DNA from: Pseudomonadota bacterium
GTDB taxonomy: Bacteria; Pseudomonadota; Gammaproteobacteria; Steroidobacterales; Woeseiaceae
DNA length: 64,000 bases
Assembly (NCBI GenBank): GCA_022563195.1
Contig: JADFNV010000015.1
Location: forward strand, 657-64,656
Reading direction: 5' to 3'
Shown piece by piece: positions 1 to 11,813 of this stretch. Each line of letters opens with the position of its first letter. The first letter of the stretch is position 1. The translations under genes and the position numbers were made by a program. The notes below the pieces were generated by a model. That model was not told the origin of the DNA and ran no database searches. It worked only from the letters and a program-made list of their open reading frames with translations.

Positions 1-155
1 CTACGCATCGGGGCGCCTCGGCTTGAACTTGCTTAATGCAGGATTGACCGCTCGCTGACGCTCGCGTTGTCTCGCGCCGAATTCGCGACGCGATGCGTCG
101 CCGCCGCTCGGCTGAACCTGCTTCTCACGCAGAACCAGATCCTGCCTCGATAGCG

Positions 156-199
156 AAAATGAAAAAGCCGGCCCCGATGGAGCCGGCTCTTTTCATTTT
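156..199 (-). terminator. Rho-independent terminator downstream of tRNA-fMet
   Basis: GCCGGC hairpin flanked by AAAATGAAAA / TTTTCATTTT arms; U-tract on the minus strand. Confidence 0.75.
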
Positions 200-276
200 T
201 GGTAGCGGGGGCAGGATTTGAACCTGCGACCTTCGGGTTATGAGCCCGACGAGCTGCCAGACTGCTCCACCCCGCA
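200..276 (-). tRNA. tRNA-fMet (CAT), initiator type
   Basis: Cloverleaf with CTCATAA anticodon loop, GGG/CCC anticodon-stem pairs typical of initiators, GGTTCAAATCC T-arm, encoded CCA. Confidence 0.95.
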
Positions 277-374
277 TCGGCAGGGGCGCGATAATACTTG
301 CAAGACCCTGTACTGACAAGGGTTTCGGCGATTTTTTTTAAAAATAGCCTGTTCGGCGTCAGTTTGGGCCGGAA

Positions 375-1808
375 TCAGCCCAGAATGGCCGTACACAGCT
401 CCCAGAGCCAGCCAGGCACGATGCCTAGTGCGAGCACTGCGACTCCGTTCAGGCTCAGCACGAGGCGCGTGTCAGCGCTTGCCTGCAGCACCGCGCGCTC
501 GTCCGTGCCTTCAAAGTACATGTACCAGACAACGCGCAGGTAGTAGAAGGCGCCCACAACCGATGCCAGCACCATGAGAACGGCTAGCCCGGTGAATCCC
601 GAGCTCAACACTGCATCGATGACGTTCAGCTTGCCGAAGAATCCAATAAACGGCGGTATTCCGGTCAGGCTTAACATGATGAACATCATCATCAAGGCAA
701 ACCAGGGACTACGCGCATTGAGCCCCTTGAAGTCGGACAGGTTTTCGGCCTCGTAACCTCGGCGGCTCAACAGTATTACGATGCCGAATGCACCGGCTGC
801 AGCGACCACGTAGGTCAGAGTATAAAAGAGTGCTGCGGCGTAGCCCTTGCCGGTGCCACAAAAGACCGCGATCAGGATAAATCCGATGTGGGCGATCGTC
901 GAATAGCCGAGCATGCGTTTGATGTTGCTCTGTGCGATCGCGACGATGTTGCCGACCAGCAGAGATAACACCGCGACGACCATGACCATGTCGGCCCAGA
1001 CATCATGCAAGTCGCCAAGAGCGTCGACGAGTATGCGCAACGTCAGTGCCAGTGCCGCAAATTTTGGTGCTGAAGCAATATACAAAGTGACCGGGGTCCG
1101 AGCGCCCTCGTACACATCGGGCAACCACATGTGAAACGGCACGGCACCGAACTTGAATGCGATGCCCACAATCAGGAAGGCTATCCCAAACCACAATGGC
1201 AAACTGTTGAGGCCTGGATCGGACGCAATCGCCAATGCGATTTCATCGAATTTGAGTGCTCCCGTAACGCCGTATACCCACGAAATTCCGTAGAGAAGTG
1301 CCCCGGACGCGATAGCCCCGAGGACAAAATATTTCATTGCGGACTCAGCCGCCACCGGATTCTTACGGTCCAGCGCAACCAGGGCGTATTGCGACAGAGC
1401 CAGTGTTTCGAGGCCCAGATACATCGTCAACATGCTGTTGGCCGAGATCATGATCATCATGCCGAGCAGGCCCAGCAGACCGAGAATGTAATATTCGCCT
1501 TTGTGCAGATCATTCGCCCGCAAGTAATCGCGTGCGTACAGGAACGCTATCGCGACAAAGCCAACGGCGGCTACTTTGAGTATTTGCGACAGTGGATCGC
1601 TGACGTAGCTGCCATCAAATATTACAATTCGACCTAATGGCGCGGTTGCAAGAAGCACCCACATCGTGATCAGCAAGCTGACGATCGTCATCCAGAAGGT
1701 CAGCATGCGGTGCTCGTCATCGACAAACAGGTCCGCTAGCAGCACCACGCAGATCAAACCCAATAAGGTCATCTCCGGAGCCGCTGTTAAAAAGTCAGTC
1801 AGGTTCAT
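375..1808 (-). CDS. nuoN: NADH-quinone oxidoreductase subunit N
   Basis: Multi-TM antiporter-like protein at the 3' end of the nuo operon. Confidence 0.96.
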   Translation of the reverse strand: MNLTDFLTAAPEMTLLGLICVVLLADLFVDDEHRMLTFWMTIVSLLITMWVLLATAPLGRIVIFDGSYVSDPLSQILKVAAVGFVAIAFLYARDYLRANDLHKGEYYILGLLGLLGMMIMISANSMLTMYLGLETLALSQYALVALDRKNPVAAESAMKYFVLGAIASGALLYGISWVYGVTGALKFDEIALAIASDPGLNSLPLWFGIAFLIVGIAFKFGAVPFHMWLPDVYEGARTPVTLYIASAPKFAALALTLRILVDALGDLHDVWADMVMVVAVLSLLVGNIVAIAQSNIKRMLGYSTIAHIGFILIAVFCGTGKGYAAALFYTLTYVVAAAGAFGIVILLSRRGYEAENLSDFKGLNARSPWFALMMMFIMLSLTGIPPFIGFFGKLNVIDAVLSSGFTGLAVLMVLASVVGAFYYLRVVWYMYFEGTDERAVLQASADTRLVLSLNGVAVLALGIVPGWLWELCTAILG

Positions 1809-1819
1809 CGCATAGACCG

Positions 1820-3340
1820 TTACAGCTTCGACTGCCCGATCTGCTGGATCAGTTGTTCAACCGTTGTGTTCATCATGTCAACGAGTGGTGCTGGCCACAA
1901 ACCGAGCAGCAATACGGCCGCTGCGAGAACAGCCAGTACGACGAACTCGCGACTATTCAGGTCCTCAAGCGCGGCGACATTGTCATTCGCAACCTCGCCG
2001 TAAATCACTCGTTTGACCATCCAGAGTGTGTAGGCAGCACCGAGTATCAACGTTGAAGCAGCCAGAAACGCGTACCAGAAACTGGCTTTGAAGCTCGCGA
2101 CGATGACCATGAACTCGCCGACAAATCCGGACGTGCCCGGAAGTCCTGCGTTCGCCATGGCAAACAGCACCATGAAGGCTGCAAATTTCGGCATCGTGTT
2201 GGCGACGCCACCGTAGTCGGCGATCTGGCGGCTGTGCATGCGATCGTAAAGCACGCCCACACACAGGAACATCGCGCCAGAGATCAGGCCGTGCGAGACC
2301 ATTTGCACCATGCCGCCCGTCATACCCAGGCCAGCGCCCATGCCGGCCGATATTTTCCAGACGAGAAAGATTCCCAGCGTTGCGAATCCCATGTGCGCGA
2401 TCGACGAATAGGCGATCAACTTCTTCATGTCCGTCTGCATCAGTGCCACGAAGCCGATGTAGACGATCGCGATCAATGACAGGGCGATCATCATGCCGGA
2501 AAAATAGTCACTGCCGTCAGGAACGATGGGCAGTGACAGACGCAGAAAACCGTAACCACCCATCTTCAACATGATCGCAGCCAGGATGACCGAGCCGCCT
2601 GTCGGTGCTTCGACATGCGCGTCAGGCAACCACGTATGCACCGGCCACATCGGCACTTTAACCGCGAATGCGAGTAGAAACGCGATGAAAATCAACTTTT
2701 GCGCTTGCAGCGGCAATGATGCGTTCATGAAACCGAACAGATCGAAGCTTCCCGTCACCCCGTACAGGTAGATGAATGCGACGAGCATCAACACTGAACC
2801 CAGAAACGTGTACAGGAAAAACTTGAGCGTCGCGTAAACGCGTCGTTCGCCTCCCCAGACGCCGATGATCAGGAACATCGGTACCAGCATCGCCTCCCAG
2901 AACGCGTAGAAAAGCAGGCCGTCCAGGGCGCAGAAGACACCGATCATCAATCCCTCGAGGAACAGGAAAGCCGCGAAATACTGTGCCGGCCGCACTTTGA
3001 TCGTGTCCCATGCCGAAATCACAACCAGTGGAGTGATAAACGTCGTCAGCAAGATCAGCGGTGCCGATATACCGTCGACACCCAGGTAGTAGTGAGCGTC
3101 CAGTGCAGCAACCCAGGAGATGCGCTCAACGAATTGCATGGCTGCTGCTTCATTATCGAACGCGATATACAGCACAACGCTGAGGGAAAATGTGAGGATC
3201 GTCAACCAAAAGGCCGTGGCGCGCATCATCGCGGCTCTCGCCGACCGAACATCACCGCCGTCACCCATGGCCAGCAGCAGGCCGCCACCCACTATGGGAA
3301 GCCAGATCAGTGTGCTCAGTAAATACGGCGATAAATTCAT
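1820..3340 (-). CDS. nuoM: NADH-quinone oxidoreductase subunit M
   Basis: NuoM-like sequence (KVPMWPVHTWLPDAHVEAPT), operon context. Confidence 0.97.
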   Translation of the reverse strand: MNLSPYLLSTLIWLPIVGGGLLLAMGDGGDVRSARAAMMRATAFWLTILTFSLSVVLYIAFDNEAAAMQFVERISWVAALDAHYYLGVDGISAPLILLTTFITPLVVISAWDTIKVRPAQYFAAFLFLEGLMIGVFCALDGLLFYAFWEAMLVPMFLIIGVWGGERRVYATLKFFLYTFLGSVLMLVAFIYLYGVTGSFDLFGFMNASLPLQAQKLIFIAFLLAFAVKVPMWPVHTWLPDAHVEAPTGGSVILAAIMLKMGGYGFLRLSLPIVPDGSDYFSGMMIALSLIAIVYIGFVALMQTDMKKLIAYSSIAHMGFATLGIFLVWKISAGMGAGLGMTGGMVQMVSHGLISGAMFLCVGVLYDRMHSRQIADYGGVANTMPKFAAFMVLFAMANAGLPGTSGFVGEFMVIVASFKASFWYAFLAASTLILGAAYTLWMVKRVIYGEVANDNVAALEDLNSREFVVLAVLAAAVLLLGLWPAPLVDMMNTTVEQLIQQIGQSKL

Positions 3341-3352
3341 TTTGTCCCTGGC

Positions 3353-5320
3353 CTACTTGAACCAAAGAAGCCAGCTGAGCAACATGGTCAGCCCGATGAT
3401 CATTGAGAATGCATAGGTATACAGATACCCGGTTTGCAATTGCCGCATGACGCCAGCGAGCCTGCTGACCGTGTTGGCTGTACCATTGACGAGCAGGCCG
3501 TCGATCAACAGCTCATCTCCTTTTTGCCAGAGGAAACTGCCTACAGAACGTCCACCTGCAGCGAATCCCTTGATGTACAGGTCGTCCATGTAGTACTTGC
3601 GATCGAGCAAGGTGTAGAGCCCGGAGACCTTGTTCCTGATCGTTGCCGGAATGTCCGGCCGCTTGAGGTACAGGAACCATGCCGTGAACGCTCCGGCTGC
3701 TGCGAGCCAGAATACGGGCGTTTGCACCGAGTGCAACACCAGCGCCAGGCTGCCATGAAAACTCTCGCCGATGTGTGCGAGTACATCATGACTCGACCTG
3801 ACAACAATGGAGTCTCCGAAGTAATCGTCGAATAAAACGTCCTGCACCGTAAACCAGCCGATGACCGCGGCAGGAATCGCGAGAAGAATCAACGGCACCG
3901 TCACCACCCACGGTGATTCGTGTATGTGGGACCTTGTCTCGGCATCCATACGTTCTTCGCCGTGGAATACGAGAAAGAACAGTCGAAATGTGTACAAGGC
4001 TGTGACGAACACGCCGAGCAACACACTCAGGTAGGCGATCCAGTAGACCCATGGCTCACTGTGCCAATGCGAGTTCCGGATCGCTTCGATCAAGAGATCT
4101 TTGGAGAAAAATCCGCTGCTACCCGGGAATCCAATGAGAGCGAGTGAGCCCACCAGTGCCGTCCAATACGTAATCGGCATGTATTTACGCAAACCACCCA
4201 TCTTGCGGATGTCCTGCTCGTGATGCAGAGCAATGATCACAGAACCCGCCGCGAGGAATAGCAGTGCTTTGAAAAACGCGTGGGTCATCAGGTGGAACAT
4301 CGCCGCACTGTAAGCCGACGCGCCCAGCGCCACAGTCATGTAGCCCAGTTGTGACAACGTCGAATAGGCAATGACCCGCTTGATATCGTTTTGCACAATA
4401 CCGATCAAACCCATGAAAAATGCCGTGATCGCACCTATGACTATGACGACTGCCAATGCTGTTTCAGAAAATTCGAATAGCGGCGACATGCGCGCGACCA
4501 TGAAAATACCTGCGGTCACCATCGTTGCAGCGTGGATCAATGCAGATATTGGCGTCGGACCCTCCATCGAGTCGGGCAGCCAGACATGCAGAGGAGCCTG
4601 TGCCGATTTGCCCATCGCGCCGATGAACAAGAGAATGCAGATAACCGTCATCGCATTCCACGGCGAGCCCGGGATAACCTCGATATTCTGCGTGGCGATG
4701 CTCTCGGCGCTCGCGAATACGGTGGCATAGTCCAGTGTCCCGCTGATCATCACCACGCCGGCGATGCCGAGTATGAATCCGAAGTCGCCGACTCGATTCA
4801 CCAGGAATGCCTTGAGATTCGCAAATATCGCCGATTCGCGCTTGAACCAGAAGCCGATCAGCAGGTACGACACAAGGCCAACGGCTTCCCAACCGAAAAA
4901 TAGCTGCAAGAAGTTATTTGACATCACCAGCATCAGCATCGAAAACGTAAACAGCGAGATGTAGCTGAAGAAGCGCTGATAACCCGAATCGTCATGCATG
5001 TAGCCAATCGTGTAGATATGCACCATCAGCGAAACGAATGTAACCACGACCATCATCAGGGCCGTCAGGCGATCGACCAGGAATCCGACTTCCATTCGCA
5101 AACCGTCGGTCACTGCCCAGGTATAAACACTGATGTTCTCGGCCGTACCGCCATCGAAGAAAAGATGTTTGAACACCGCGATGGACAGCAGGCACGAAAG
5201 GCCAACGGCCAGATTCGTGAGCCAGTGGGCGCCGGCGCGGCCTATCTGCTTGCCAAACAGGCCAGTAATGATCGCGGCAGCCAGCGGCGCCAACACAATG
5301 GTCAGGTAATAGTTTCGCAT
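3353..5320 (-). CDS. nuoL: NADH-quinone oxidoreductase subunit L
   Basis: NuoL-like sequence (APLHVWLPDSMEGPTPISALIHAATMVTAG). Confidence 0.97.
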   Translation of the reverse strand: MRNYYLTIVLAPLAAAIITGLFGKQIGRAGAHWLTNLAVGLSCLLSIAVFKHLFFDGGTAENISVYTWAVTDGLRMEVGFLVDRLTALMMVVVTFVSLMVHIYTIGYMHDDSGYQRFFSYISLFTFSMLMLVMSNNFLQLFFGWEAVGLVSYLLIGFWFKRESAIFANLKAFLVNRVGDFGFILGIAGVVMISGTLDYATVFASAESIATQNIEVIPGSPWNAMTVICILLFIGAMGKSAQAPLHVWLPDSMEGPTPISALIHAATMVTAGIFMVARMSPLFEFSETALAVVIVIGAITAFFMGLIGIVQNDIKRVIAYSTLSQLGYMTVALGASAYSAAMFHLMTHAFFKALLFLAAGSVIIALHHEQDIRKMGGLRKYMPITYWTALVGSLALIGFPGSSGFFSKDLLIEAIRNSHWHSEPWVYWIAYLSVLLGVFVTALYTFRLFFLVFHGEERMDAETRSHIHESPWVVTVPLILLAIPAAVIGWFTVQDVLFDDYFGDSIVVRSSHDVLAHIGESFHGSLALVLHSVQTPVFWLAAAGAFTAWFLYLKRPDIPATIRNKVSGLYTLLDRKYYMDDLYIKGFAAGGRSVGSFLWQKGDELLIDGLLVNGTANTVSRLAGVMRQLQTGYLYTYAFSMIIGLTMLLSWLLWFK

Positions 5321-5326
5321 CCCCCC

Positions 5327-5632
5327 CTAGCCCTTCAAGGTGTTCAGTTCTTGAACATTGATGGAGCTTCGATTGCGAAACAGCACCACGAGAATCGCGA
5401 GCCCGATTGCGGCCTCTGCCGCGGCAACAGTCAGGATGAAGAATACGAACACCTGGCCCGTGTCGTCACCGAGATAACGCGAAAACGCGATGAAATTGAA
5501 ATTTACAGCGAGCAGCATCAACTCGATGCACATGAGCATGAAAATCAGGTTACGCCGGTTAATAACGATGCCCGCAATACTCAATACAAACAGCATCGCC
5601 GATATGGTCAAATAATGTTGCAGGCCGATCAC
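5327..5632 (-). CDS. nuoK: NADH-quinone oxidoreductase subunit K
   Basis: About 100 aa, [19 protein letters not shown] motif. Confidence 0.96.
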   Translation of the reverse strand: MIGLQHYLTISAMLFVLSIAGIVINRRNLIFMLMCIELMLLAVNFNFIAFSRYLGDDTGQVFVFFILTVAAAEAAIGLAILVVLFRNRSSINVQELNTLKG

Positions 5633-6234
5633 AACTTCTTTTCCGACTTCATCTTGATCACGCGGAGCCGGTCCTCACTGCGCACCGCGACCTGCTCTGC
5701 AATGTTTTGAACCTTGACTCCGGGGCGCTTGCGCATCGTCAAGGTAATCGCAGCCACGATTGCCAGCAACAAGATCACCGCTGCAATTTCAAACGCGTAC
5801 ACGTGTTCGGTATACAACACCGAACCCAGTGCCTTGGTGTTGCTGTAGCCTTCCGGATAGCTGCGAAACAGGAGCGGGCCGTCGTCAAGCTGGCTTCGCA
5901 ACCAGATCAACTGCACCATTTCGAAAGCCATCAATAGCGAAACCGCGATTCCCAGCGGGGCATATCGGGTCAGGCCTTTGCGAACTACCTCGACATTGAT
6001 ATCGAGCATCATGACGACAAACAAAAACAGGACCATGACGGCGCCCACATACACCAACACGAGCACGATGCCTAAAAATTCAGCTTCAGCCATTATCCAC
6101 AGGACGGCGCTCTGGAAAAATGCCAGAACCAGAAACATGGCGGCATGCACGGGATTTCGCGAAACGATGACACCGATCGACGCGACGATCAGCAGGCCCG
6201 AGAAAAAGTAAAACATAATGGCGTGAAATAACAT
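5629..6234 (-). CDS. nuoJ: NADH-quinone oxidoreductase subunit J
   Basis: [36 protein letters not shown] motif. Confidence 0.96.
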   Translation of the reverse strand: MLFHAIMFYFFSGLLIVASIGVIVSRNPVHAAMFLVLAFFQSAVLWIMAEAEFLGIVLVLVYVGAVMVLFLFVVMMLDINVEVVRKGLTRYAPLGIAVSLLMAFEMVQLIWLRSQLDDGPLLFRSYPEGYSNTKALGSVLYTEHVYAFEIAAVILLLAIVAAITLTMRKRPGVKVQNIAEQVAVRSEDRLRVIKMKSEKKL

Positions 6235-6244
6235 CTGAATTACT

Positions 6245-6733
6245 TTACCGGTACGCCGCGTCTGCCGCCTTGTCCGCCGAAATCATCGCCTCATATTTAT
6301 CGCCAATCGCCATTAACTTATCTTTGGTCAATATGTTCTCACCGGGCGCTTCCATGTGATATTCATGAATGCGCGTTTCGACGATCGCGTCGACGGGGCA
6401 GGCCTCTTCACAAAAACCGCAATAAATACATTTGAATAAATCGATGTCGTAGCGAGTTGTGCGCCGGGTGCCATCTTTACCGACTTCCGACTCAATCGTG
6501 ATGGCCAGCGCCGGACATACGGCTTCACAGAGCTTGCAGGCGATACAACGCTCCTCACCGTTCGGATAACGTCGCAACGCGTGTAGCCCGCGAAATCGCG
6601 GCGACTGTGGCGTCTTTTCGTCGGGATACTCCAGCGTAATGCTCTTCTTGAAAAAATTTCGCTGCGTAACCGCCAGCCCCTTGAAGAGCTCCCAAAGAGC
6701 GAAGGTCTTGATGTAGCTGATTGCTCGATTCAT
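6245..6733 (-). CDS. nuoI: NADH-quinone oxidoreductase subunit I
   Basis: Two 4Fe-4S motifs ([24 protein letters not shown]). Confidence 0.97.
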   Translation of the reverse strand: MNRAISYIKTFALWELFKGLAVTQRNFFKKSITLEYPDEKTPQSPRFRGLHALRRYPNGEERCIACKLCEAVCPALAITIESEVGKDGTRRTTRYDIDLFKCIYCGFCEEACPVDAIVETRIHEYHMEAPGENILTKDKLMAIGDKYEAMISADKAADAAYR

Positions 6734-6749
6734 TGCACTTAACCGCCGG

Positions 6750-7841
6750 TTAAACGATTGCCAGTCCGGCCCAGGGCCCGACCTGCATCCACGCCATCAC
6801 GCCTTCAACGGCGATCCAGAGAATCGTTATGGGAATGAACACCTTCCAACCCAGGCGCATGATCTGATCATAGCGATAGCGCGGGAATGTCGCGCGAAGC
6901 CAGAAGAACGTATACATGAAGAAGCATATTTTGCCAGCCAGCCAGAAAAAGCTGCCTTCTCGCAACCAGGCCAGCCCTGCGATATTGTCGAGGAACAGCC
7001 AGCCCTCAAACGGCGATGCCCACCCTCCCAGGAAGAAAATTGCCGTCAGGGCCGAGACCAGTATCATGTTCGCGTATTCGGCGAGGAAGAACAGGGCAAA
7101 AGCGACGCCCGAATACTCGACATGAAAGCCCGCAACGATCTCAGACTCCCCTTCGGCGACATCGAACGGTGCACGGTGGGTTTCTGCCACACCGGATATC
7201 CAGAAGACGAAGAACAATGGCAGTAGCGGAATCAGGAACCAATGGCTGAAACCACCCGCCTGAGCCCTGACAATATCGCCGAGATTCAGGCTGCCAGCGG
7301 CCATCAGGACTCCCACTAATGCAAAACCCATCGCTATTTCATACGAAACGATCTGCGCACCAATGCGCATGGCACCGAGAAATGCATAGCTTGAATTCGT
7401 CGCCCAACCTGCGAGGACCACGCCGTAGACTCCAACTGATGTCAGAGCCAGCACATAGAGCAATCCTGCATTGATATCGGCGATGACGTACCAGTCATTG
7501 AGGGGAATGACGGCCCATGCCGCCAGCGCGGGAGTCAATGTCAACAATGGCGCAATCACGAACAGGAACTTGCTCGACCGCGACGGAACGATCACTTCCT
7601 TGATCAGCAGCTTGAGCACATCGGCGAACGGCTGACCCAGGCCGAGCGGGCCGACCCGATTCGGCCCAATGCGCGCCTGCATGCTGCCGATCACCTTGCG
7701 CTCGAAATAAGTCGAGAAAGCGACGGTCAGCATCACGACGATCACCACGAAGAGAATCTTCCAGGTAACTATCGTCACGTACTGCACGAGCGGTGGTAGG
7801 GAATTCCACATTCCCAATGCGTAGTCGACGATGCCGCTCAT
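6750..7841 (-). CDS. nuoH: NADH-quinone oxidoreductase subunit H
   Basis: [33 protein letters not shown] motif. Confidence 0.97.
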   Translation of the reverse strand: MSGIVDYALGMWNSLPPLVQYVTIVTWKILFVVIVVMLTVAFSTYFERKVIGSMQARIGPNRVGPLGLGQPFADVLKLLIKEVIVPSRSSKFLFVIAPLLTLTPALAAWAVIPLNDWYVIADINAGLLYVLALTSVGVYGVVLAGWATNSSYAFLGAMRIGAQIVSYEIAMGFALVGVLMAAGSLNLGDIVRAQAGGFSHWFLIPLLPLFFVFWISGVAETHRAPFDVAEGESEIVAGFHVEYSGVAFALFFLAEYANMILVSALTAIFFLGGWASPFEGWLFLDNIAGLAWLREGSFFWLAGKICFFMYTFFWLRATFPRYRYDQIMRLGWKVFIPITILWIAVEGVMAWMQVGPWAGLAIV

Positions 7842-10012
7842 GATCTAGAACCCGTATCGGCGGCGCGTCGTGCTTCATCGGTCATTTGCAGTGCGTTCGC
7901 CCGTCTTACCAGGCCATCGACCGAATACAACGGCGTATCGATTTCGGCTTCCCGCGCGTCCCTACCTTTCGGTGCAGCAATCTTCTTGCGACCCGGGTAA
8001 TCGTTATCGGGCGAGACGTGGCCAAGCTGACCAGCGATTTCACTTTTGACATCTTCGCTGGTCACATAATCGAAATCGGGTGCTTCGAGCAAATTGCCGA
8101 TGACGCGCAGAACTTTCCAGGCCGGTCGCGATTCGCCGACCGGATTCGCGATGCCCGAAAAACTCTGCCAGGTTCCGGCCACATTGACGAAGGTGCCCGA
8201 TGTCTCGGCGAATGTACCAATCGGCAGCAACAAATCGGTCGACTCCAACAACGCGTCCGAGACAAACGGCGTTAATGCCACAACAAAGGTTTGCTGCGCC
8301 AATTTAGCGACTGCGTCGGCGCAAGCAAACAAATCTGCATCCGGTTCCACATGGACAAGCACGACCGCATCGAGTGCTTTGTCGAGCATTGCTCCAGCAT
8401 CCAGTCCGGCCTTGCCACGCTTCACGCCGCCTGCCAGACGATGCGGCAGAACTCCCGCCAGATGAGCACCTGCGGCGTTAGATCCCGCGGACAGGTAGCC
8501 AAGTCTGGCGCCCGTCATTTTGGCAATGCAGGCCGCCAGGGCCCTGACTGCGCTGTAGGCCTGATCTCGCACGGCGATATTGCCGAGCAGTACCAGTCCC
8601 TGATCTGCGTCATTGAGTGACGCAGCCAGTCGTTTCTGCTCCGCACTGGCTTTAATTCCATTACACAGACCCGTGACCGACACCGGTAGCTTTGTTCGAC
8701 CTGCGGCAGCAACGGCTACACCTGACAGCGATTCAACGAGGCCGGCATCGCATAGATAATTGGCGACCTGAAAATGGTAGTCATGCCTGACACTACTGAC
8801 GAAACTGACTTGCGCACCTGCCAGTGATGCTTTGCGTAAACGATGCGCGATAATGGGTGCTTCGCGGCGCACGTTCGAGCCCACAACGAGTACCGCATTC
8901 TGTTTCTCGATGTCCGCGATATCGCAGCCAAGCCACGGATAGACAGGATCATTGTCCTGATCCGAAAAATCGCGGCGACCAAGACGACAATCTATGTTGG
9001 CCGTATCGAGATGATCGGCAAGTCGTGCCAGAAGATGCGCTTCTTCGAGCGTCACACTTGGCGATGCGAGAATACCCACCTTATTCGGCTGCGCACCATT
9101 GAGTGCATCGGCGGCACGTGACAGTGCTTCTTCCCAGTCGAGCTCGCGCCACTCGCCACTCTCTTTGATGCGCGGCAGCGCCAGGCGATCGCCGCTGTAT
9201 ATCGCCTCGTAGCTGAATCGATCGCGATCGGCCAACCAGGTCTCGTTAATACTTTCGTTAGCTTTGGGGACGACGCGCTTTATGGTGCCACGAAGAACGT
9301 GTGCATACATGTTGGAGCCAACACAGTCGTGCGGCGAAATCGTTGCCCGTTGCTCCATCTCCCAAGCGCGGGCGCTGTATCGATACGGCTTGTTATTGAG
9401 TGCACCAACAGGACACAGATCAATGATATTGCCTGATAGCTCATGGTCGACACTCATTTCGACGTAAGTTTCGATCTTCAGGTCCTCGCCCCGCCCGGTC
9501 GTGCCAAGCAGCGGCATGCCCGTAATCTCTTCGCCGAATCGCACACACCGGGTGCAATGAATGCATCGCGTCATGTCGGTTGAGACGAGCGGGCCGATGT
9601 CCTTGTCTTGAACGACGCGCTTGCCAGAGTTGTAACGCGAAACATCGCGGCCGTAACCCATCGCGAGGTCCTGCAACTCACATTCTCCGCCCTGATCACA
9701 GATCGGGCAATCGAGCGGATGATTGATTAAAAGAAATTCCATGGTCGCTTTTTGCGCCGCAATCGCCTTCGCCGAGCGCGTAAAAACCTTCATGCCCTCC
9801 GCCACCGGCGTAGCACAGGCAGGCATCGGCTTGGGCGCGTTTTCGATTTCGACCAGGCACATACGGCAATTCGCGACCACGCTCAGTTTTTCGTGATAGC
9901 AAAAGCGCGGTATGTACGCACCGATCGCATCGGTCACCGCCATGACCATCTGGCCCATGCGAGCCTCGACCGGCTTGCCGTCAACTTCGATATTTACGAT
10001 GTCATCACTCAT
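7838..10012 (-). CDS. nuoG: NADH-quinone oxidoreductase subunit G
   Basis: 2Fe-2S/4Fe-4S ligands ([30 protein letters not shown]). Confidence 0.97.
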   Translation of the reverse strand: MSDDIVNIEVDGKPVEARMGQMVMAVTDAIGAYIPRFCYHEKLSVVANCRMCLVEIENAPKPMPACATPVAEGMKVFTRSAKAIAAQKATMEFLLINHPLDCPICDQGGECELQDLAMGYGRDVSRYNSGKRVVQDKDIGPLVSTDMTRCIHCTRCVRFGEEITGMPLLGTTGRGEDLKIETYVEMSVDHELSGNIIDLCPVGALNNKPYRYSARAWEMEQRATISPHDCVGSNMYAHVLRGTIKRVVPKANESINETWLADRDRFSYEAIYSGDRLALPRIKESGEWRELDWEEALSRAADALNGAQPNKVGILASPSVTLEEAHLLARLADHLDTANIDCRLGRRDFSDQDNDPVYPWLGCDIADIEKQNAVLVVGSNVRREAPIIAHRLRKASLAGAQVSFVSSVRHDYHFQVANYLCDAGLVESLSGVAVAAAGRTKLPVSVTGLCNGIKASAEQKRLAASLNDADQGLVLLGNIAVRDQAYSAVRALAACIAKMTGARLGYLSAGSNAAGAHLAGVLPHRLAGGVKRGKAGLDAGAMLDKALDAVVLVHVEPDADLFACADAVAKLAQQTFVVALTPFVSDALLESTDLLLPIGTFAETSGTFVNVAGTWQSFSGIANPVGESRPAWKVLRVIGNLLEAPDFDYVTSEDVKSEIAGQLGHVSPDNDYPGRKKIAAPKGRDAREAEIDTPLYSVDGLVRRANALQMTDEARRAADTGSRS

Positions 10013-10017
10013 GCCAG

Positions 10018-11322
10018 TTACGCGGCGGCGGCCGTGGGATCATCGATGATGCTGCGGCCGTGATTACGAACCATATAGTCGAACTCTTCATAGAAGTGTT
10101 TCAGGAAACTCTGCACGGGCCAGGCCGCCGCATCGCCAAGCGCACAAATCGTGTGTCCTTCAATCTTGTTGGCCACATCCAGCAATTTGGCAAGATCATC
10201 ATCCTGACCTTGGCCGTCGACGATACGAGTCAACATCCGATACAACCAGCCTGTGCCTTCGCGGCAGGGTGTGCACTGGCCACAGGATTCGGCCATGTAA
10301 AATCTGGCTATGCGACGCAGCATGTTCACCATACAGGTCGTCTCGTCCATGACCACGACCGCACCCGTGCCGAATGACGATCCAGCGTCCTTTAGTGAGT
10401 TGTAATCCATTGTGCAGTTCATGATGATTTCGCCAGGCAACACCGGTACTGACGATCCGCCAGGAATTACGGCCTTCAGTTTGCGACCGTTCAGCATGCC
10501 GCCACTGATTTCGAGCAACTCGGTGAACGGAATGCCCATTGGCAGTTCGAAGTTGCCGGGTTTTTGCACATGTCCGGATACCGAAAACAGTGCGGTACCA
10601 CCGGATCCGTCCGGACCCAGACCGGAGAACCAGGCTGCGCCGTTGCGGATGATCGCGGGAACACTGGCAAGGCTCTGCGTGTTGTTGATTGTGGTGGGTT
10701 TGCCGTACAGACCATAATGTGCCGGAAAGGGTGGCTTGAACCGCGGCATGCCTTGCCGGCCTTCCAGCGATTCGAGCAATGCCGTTTCCTCGCCACAAAT
10801 GTAGGCCCCGGCGCCGACAAAGGTATGCAAGTCGAAATCGATACCCGATCCCTGAATGTTTTTGCCGAGCAGTCCGGCTGCGCAGGCATCCTGCACCGCT
10901 GCCTCAAAACGTGGCACCGGTTCGTCTATGAACTCCCCGCGAATGTAATTGTAGGCTACCGTGGCACCCATCGCATACGCGGCTATGGCCATGCCTTCGA
11001 CGAGTGCATGCGGGTTATAACGCAGCACTTCCCGGTCATGACAGGTACCCGGTTCGCTCTCGTCAGAATTACAGACCAGGTATTTTTGTCCAGGTGCCGT
11101 GCGCGGCATGAAGCTCCATTTTAGTCCGGTCGGAAAGCCCGCACCGCCACGTCCACGCAGCCCCGACGCCTTAACCTCTTCGATGATCTGATCCGGCGTC
11201 AGCTCACCTGCCAGCACTTTGCGCCAGGCCTTGTAGCCATCGTGATTTTCGTAGGTCGCCAGCGTCCACGAGTCCTCCGAATCCATCGTATTGAAACAAA
11301 CCAGATTTTGTTCCCAGGCCAT
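10018..11322 (-). CDS. nuoF: NADH-quinone oxidoreductase subunit F
   Basis: GRGGAGFPTGLKW, ESCGQCTPCREGT motifs. Confidence 0.98.
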   Translation of the reverse strand: MAWEQNLVCFNTMDSEDSWTLATYENHDGYKAWRKVLAGELTPDQIIEEVKASGLRGRGGAGFPTGLKWSFMPRTAPGQKYLVCNSDESEPGTCHDREVLRYNPHALVEGMAIAAYAMGATVAYNYIRGEFIDEPVPRFEAAVQDACAAGLLGKNIQGSGIDFDLHTFVGAGAYICGEETALLESLEGRQGMPRFKPPFPAHYGLYGKPTTINNTQSLASVPAIIRNGAAWFSGLGPDGSGGTALFSVSGHVQKPGNFELPMGIPFTELLEISGGMLNGRKLKAVIPGGSSVPVLPGEIIMNCTMDYNSLKDAGSSFGTGAVVVMDETTCMVNMLRRIARFYMAESCGQCTPCREGTGWLYRMLTRIVDGQGQDDDLAKLLDVANKIEGHTICALGDAAAWPVQSFLKHFYEEFDYMVRNHGRSIIDDPTAAAA

Positions 11323-11813
11323 CAGTCGAGACCGTCCAGAATGTGATCAATGCGATCGTTGGTCAGGTTTTCGTGGTATTTGTGATCGACCATCATCATG
11401 GGCGCACCACAGCAGGCAGCCAGGCATTCCTCTTCGCGCTTGAGGTATATGCGGCCGTCAGGCGTGCTTTCGCCCAACTTGATGCCGAGCTTCTTCTCCA
11501 CATGCGCGACGACGTCGTCGGCGCCTCGAAGCATGCACGAGATATTGGTACAAATTGCCACGTTGTGCCGACCAACCGGGCGCGTCTGAAACATCGAATA
11601 AAATGTCCCGACTTCGTAGACCTGGATCGGCGGCAGTTCGAGGTACTCCGCGACCGCGTTCATCAGTTCCGCTGTCAGGAACCCGTCATTTTCATGCTGC
11701 ACAGCAACCAAGGCACCGATAACGGCCGAACGCTGTTTTCCTTCTGGAAAGCGTGCCTTCAGGAGATCGATTTCTTGCGTCACATGATCGGACAGCGGAA
11801 TGGAAGCGCTCAT
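11322..11813 (-). CDS. nuoE: NADH-quinone oxidoreductase subunit E
   Basis: Thioredoxin-like 2Fe-2S protein ([19 protein letters not shown]). Confidence 0.97.
   Translation of the reverse strand: MSASIPLSDHVTQEIDLLKARFPEGKQRSAVIGALVAVQHENDGFLTAELMNAVAEYLELPPIQVYEVGTFYSMFQTRPVGRHNVAICTNISCMLRGADDVVAHVEKKLGIKLGESTPDGRIYLKREEECLAACCGAPMMMVDHKYHENLTNDRIDHILDGLD

Noticed and set aside
4994-5710. 238-aa plus-strand ORF
   Set aside because: Antisense to nuoL/nuoK with low-complexity His/Gln-rich translation; typical shadow ORF in high-GC coding DNA.
8094-8465. Plus-strand ORF antisense to nuoG
   Set aside because: Shadow ORF; composition dictated by the opposite strand.
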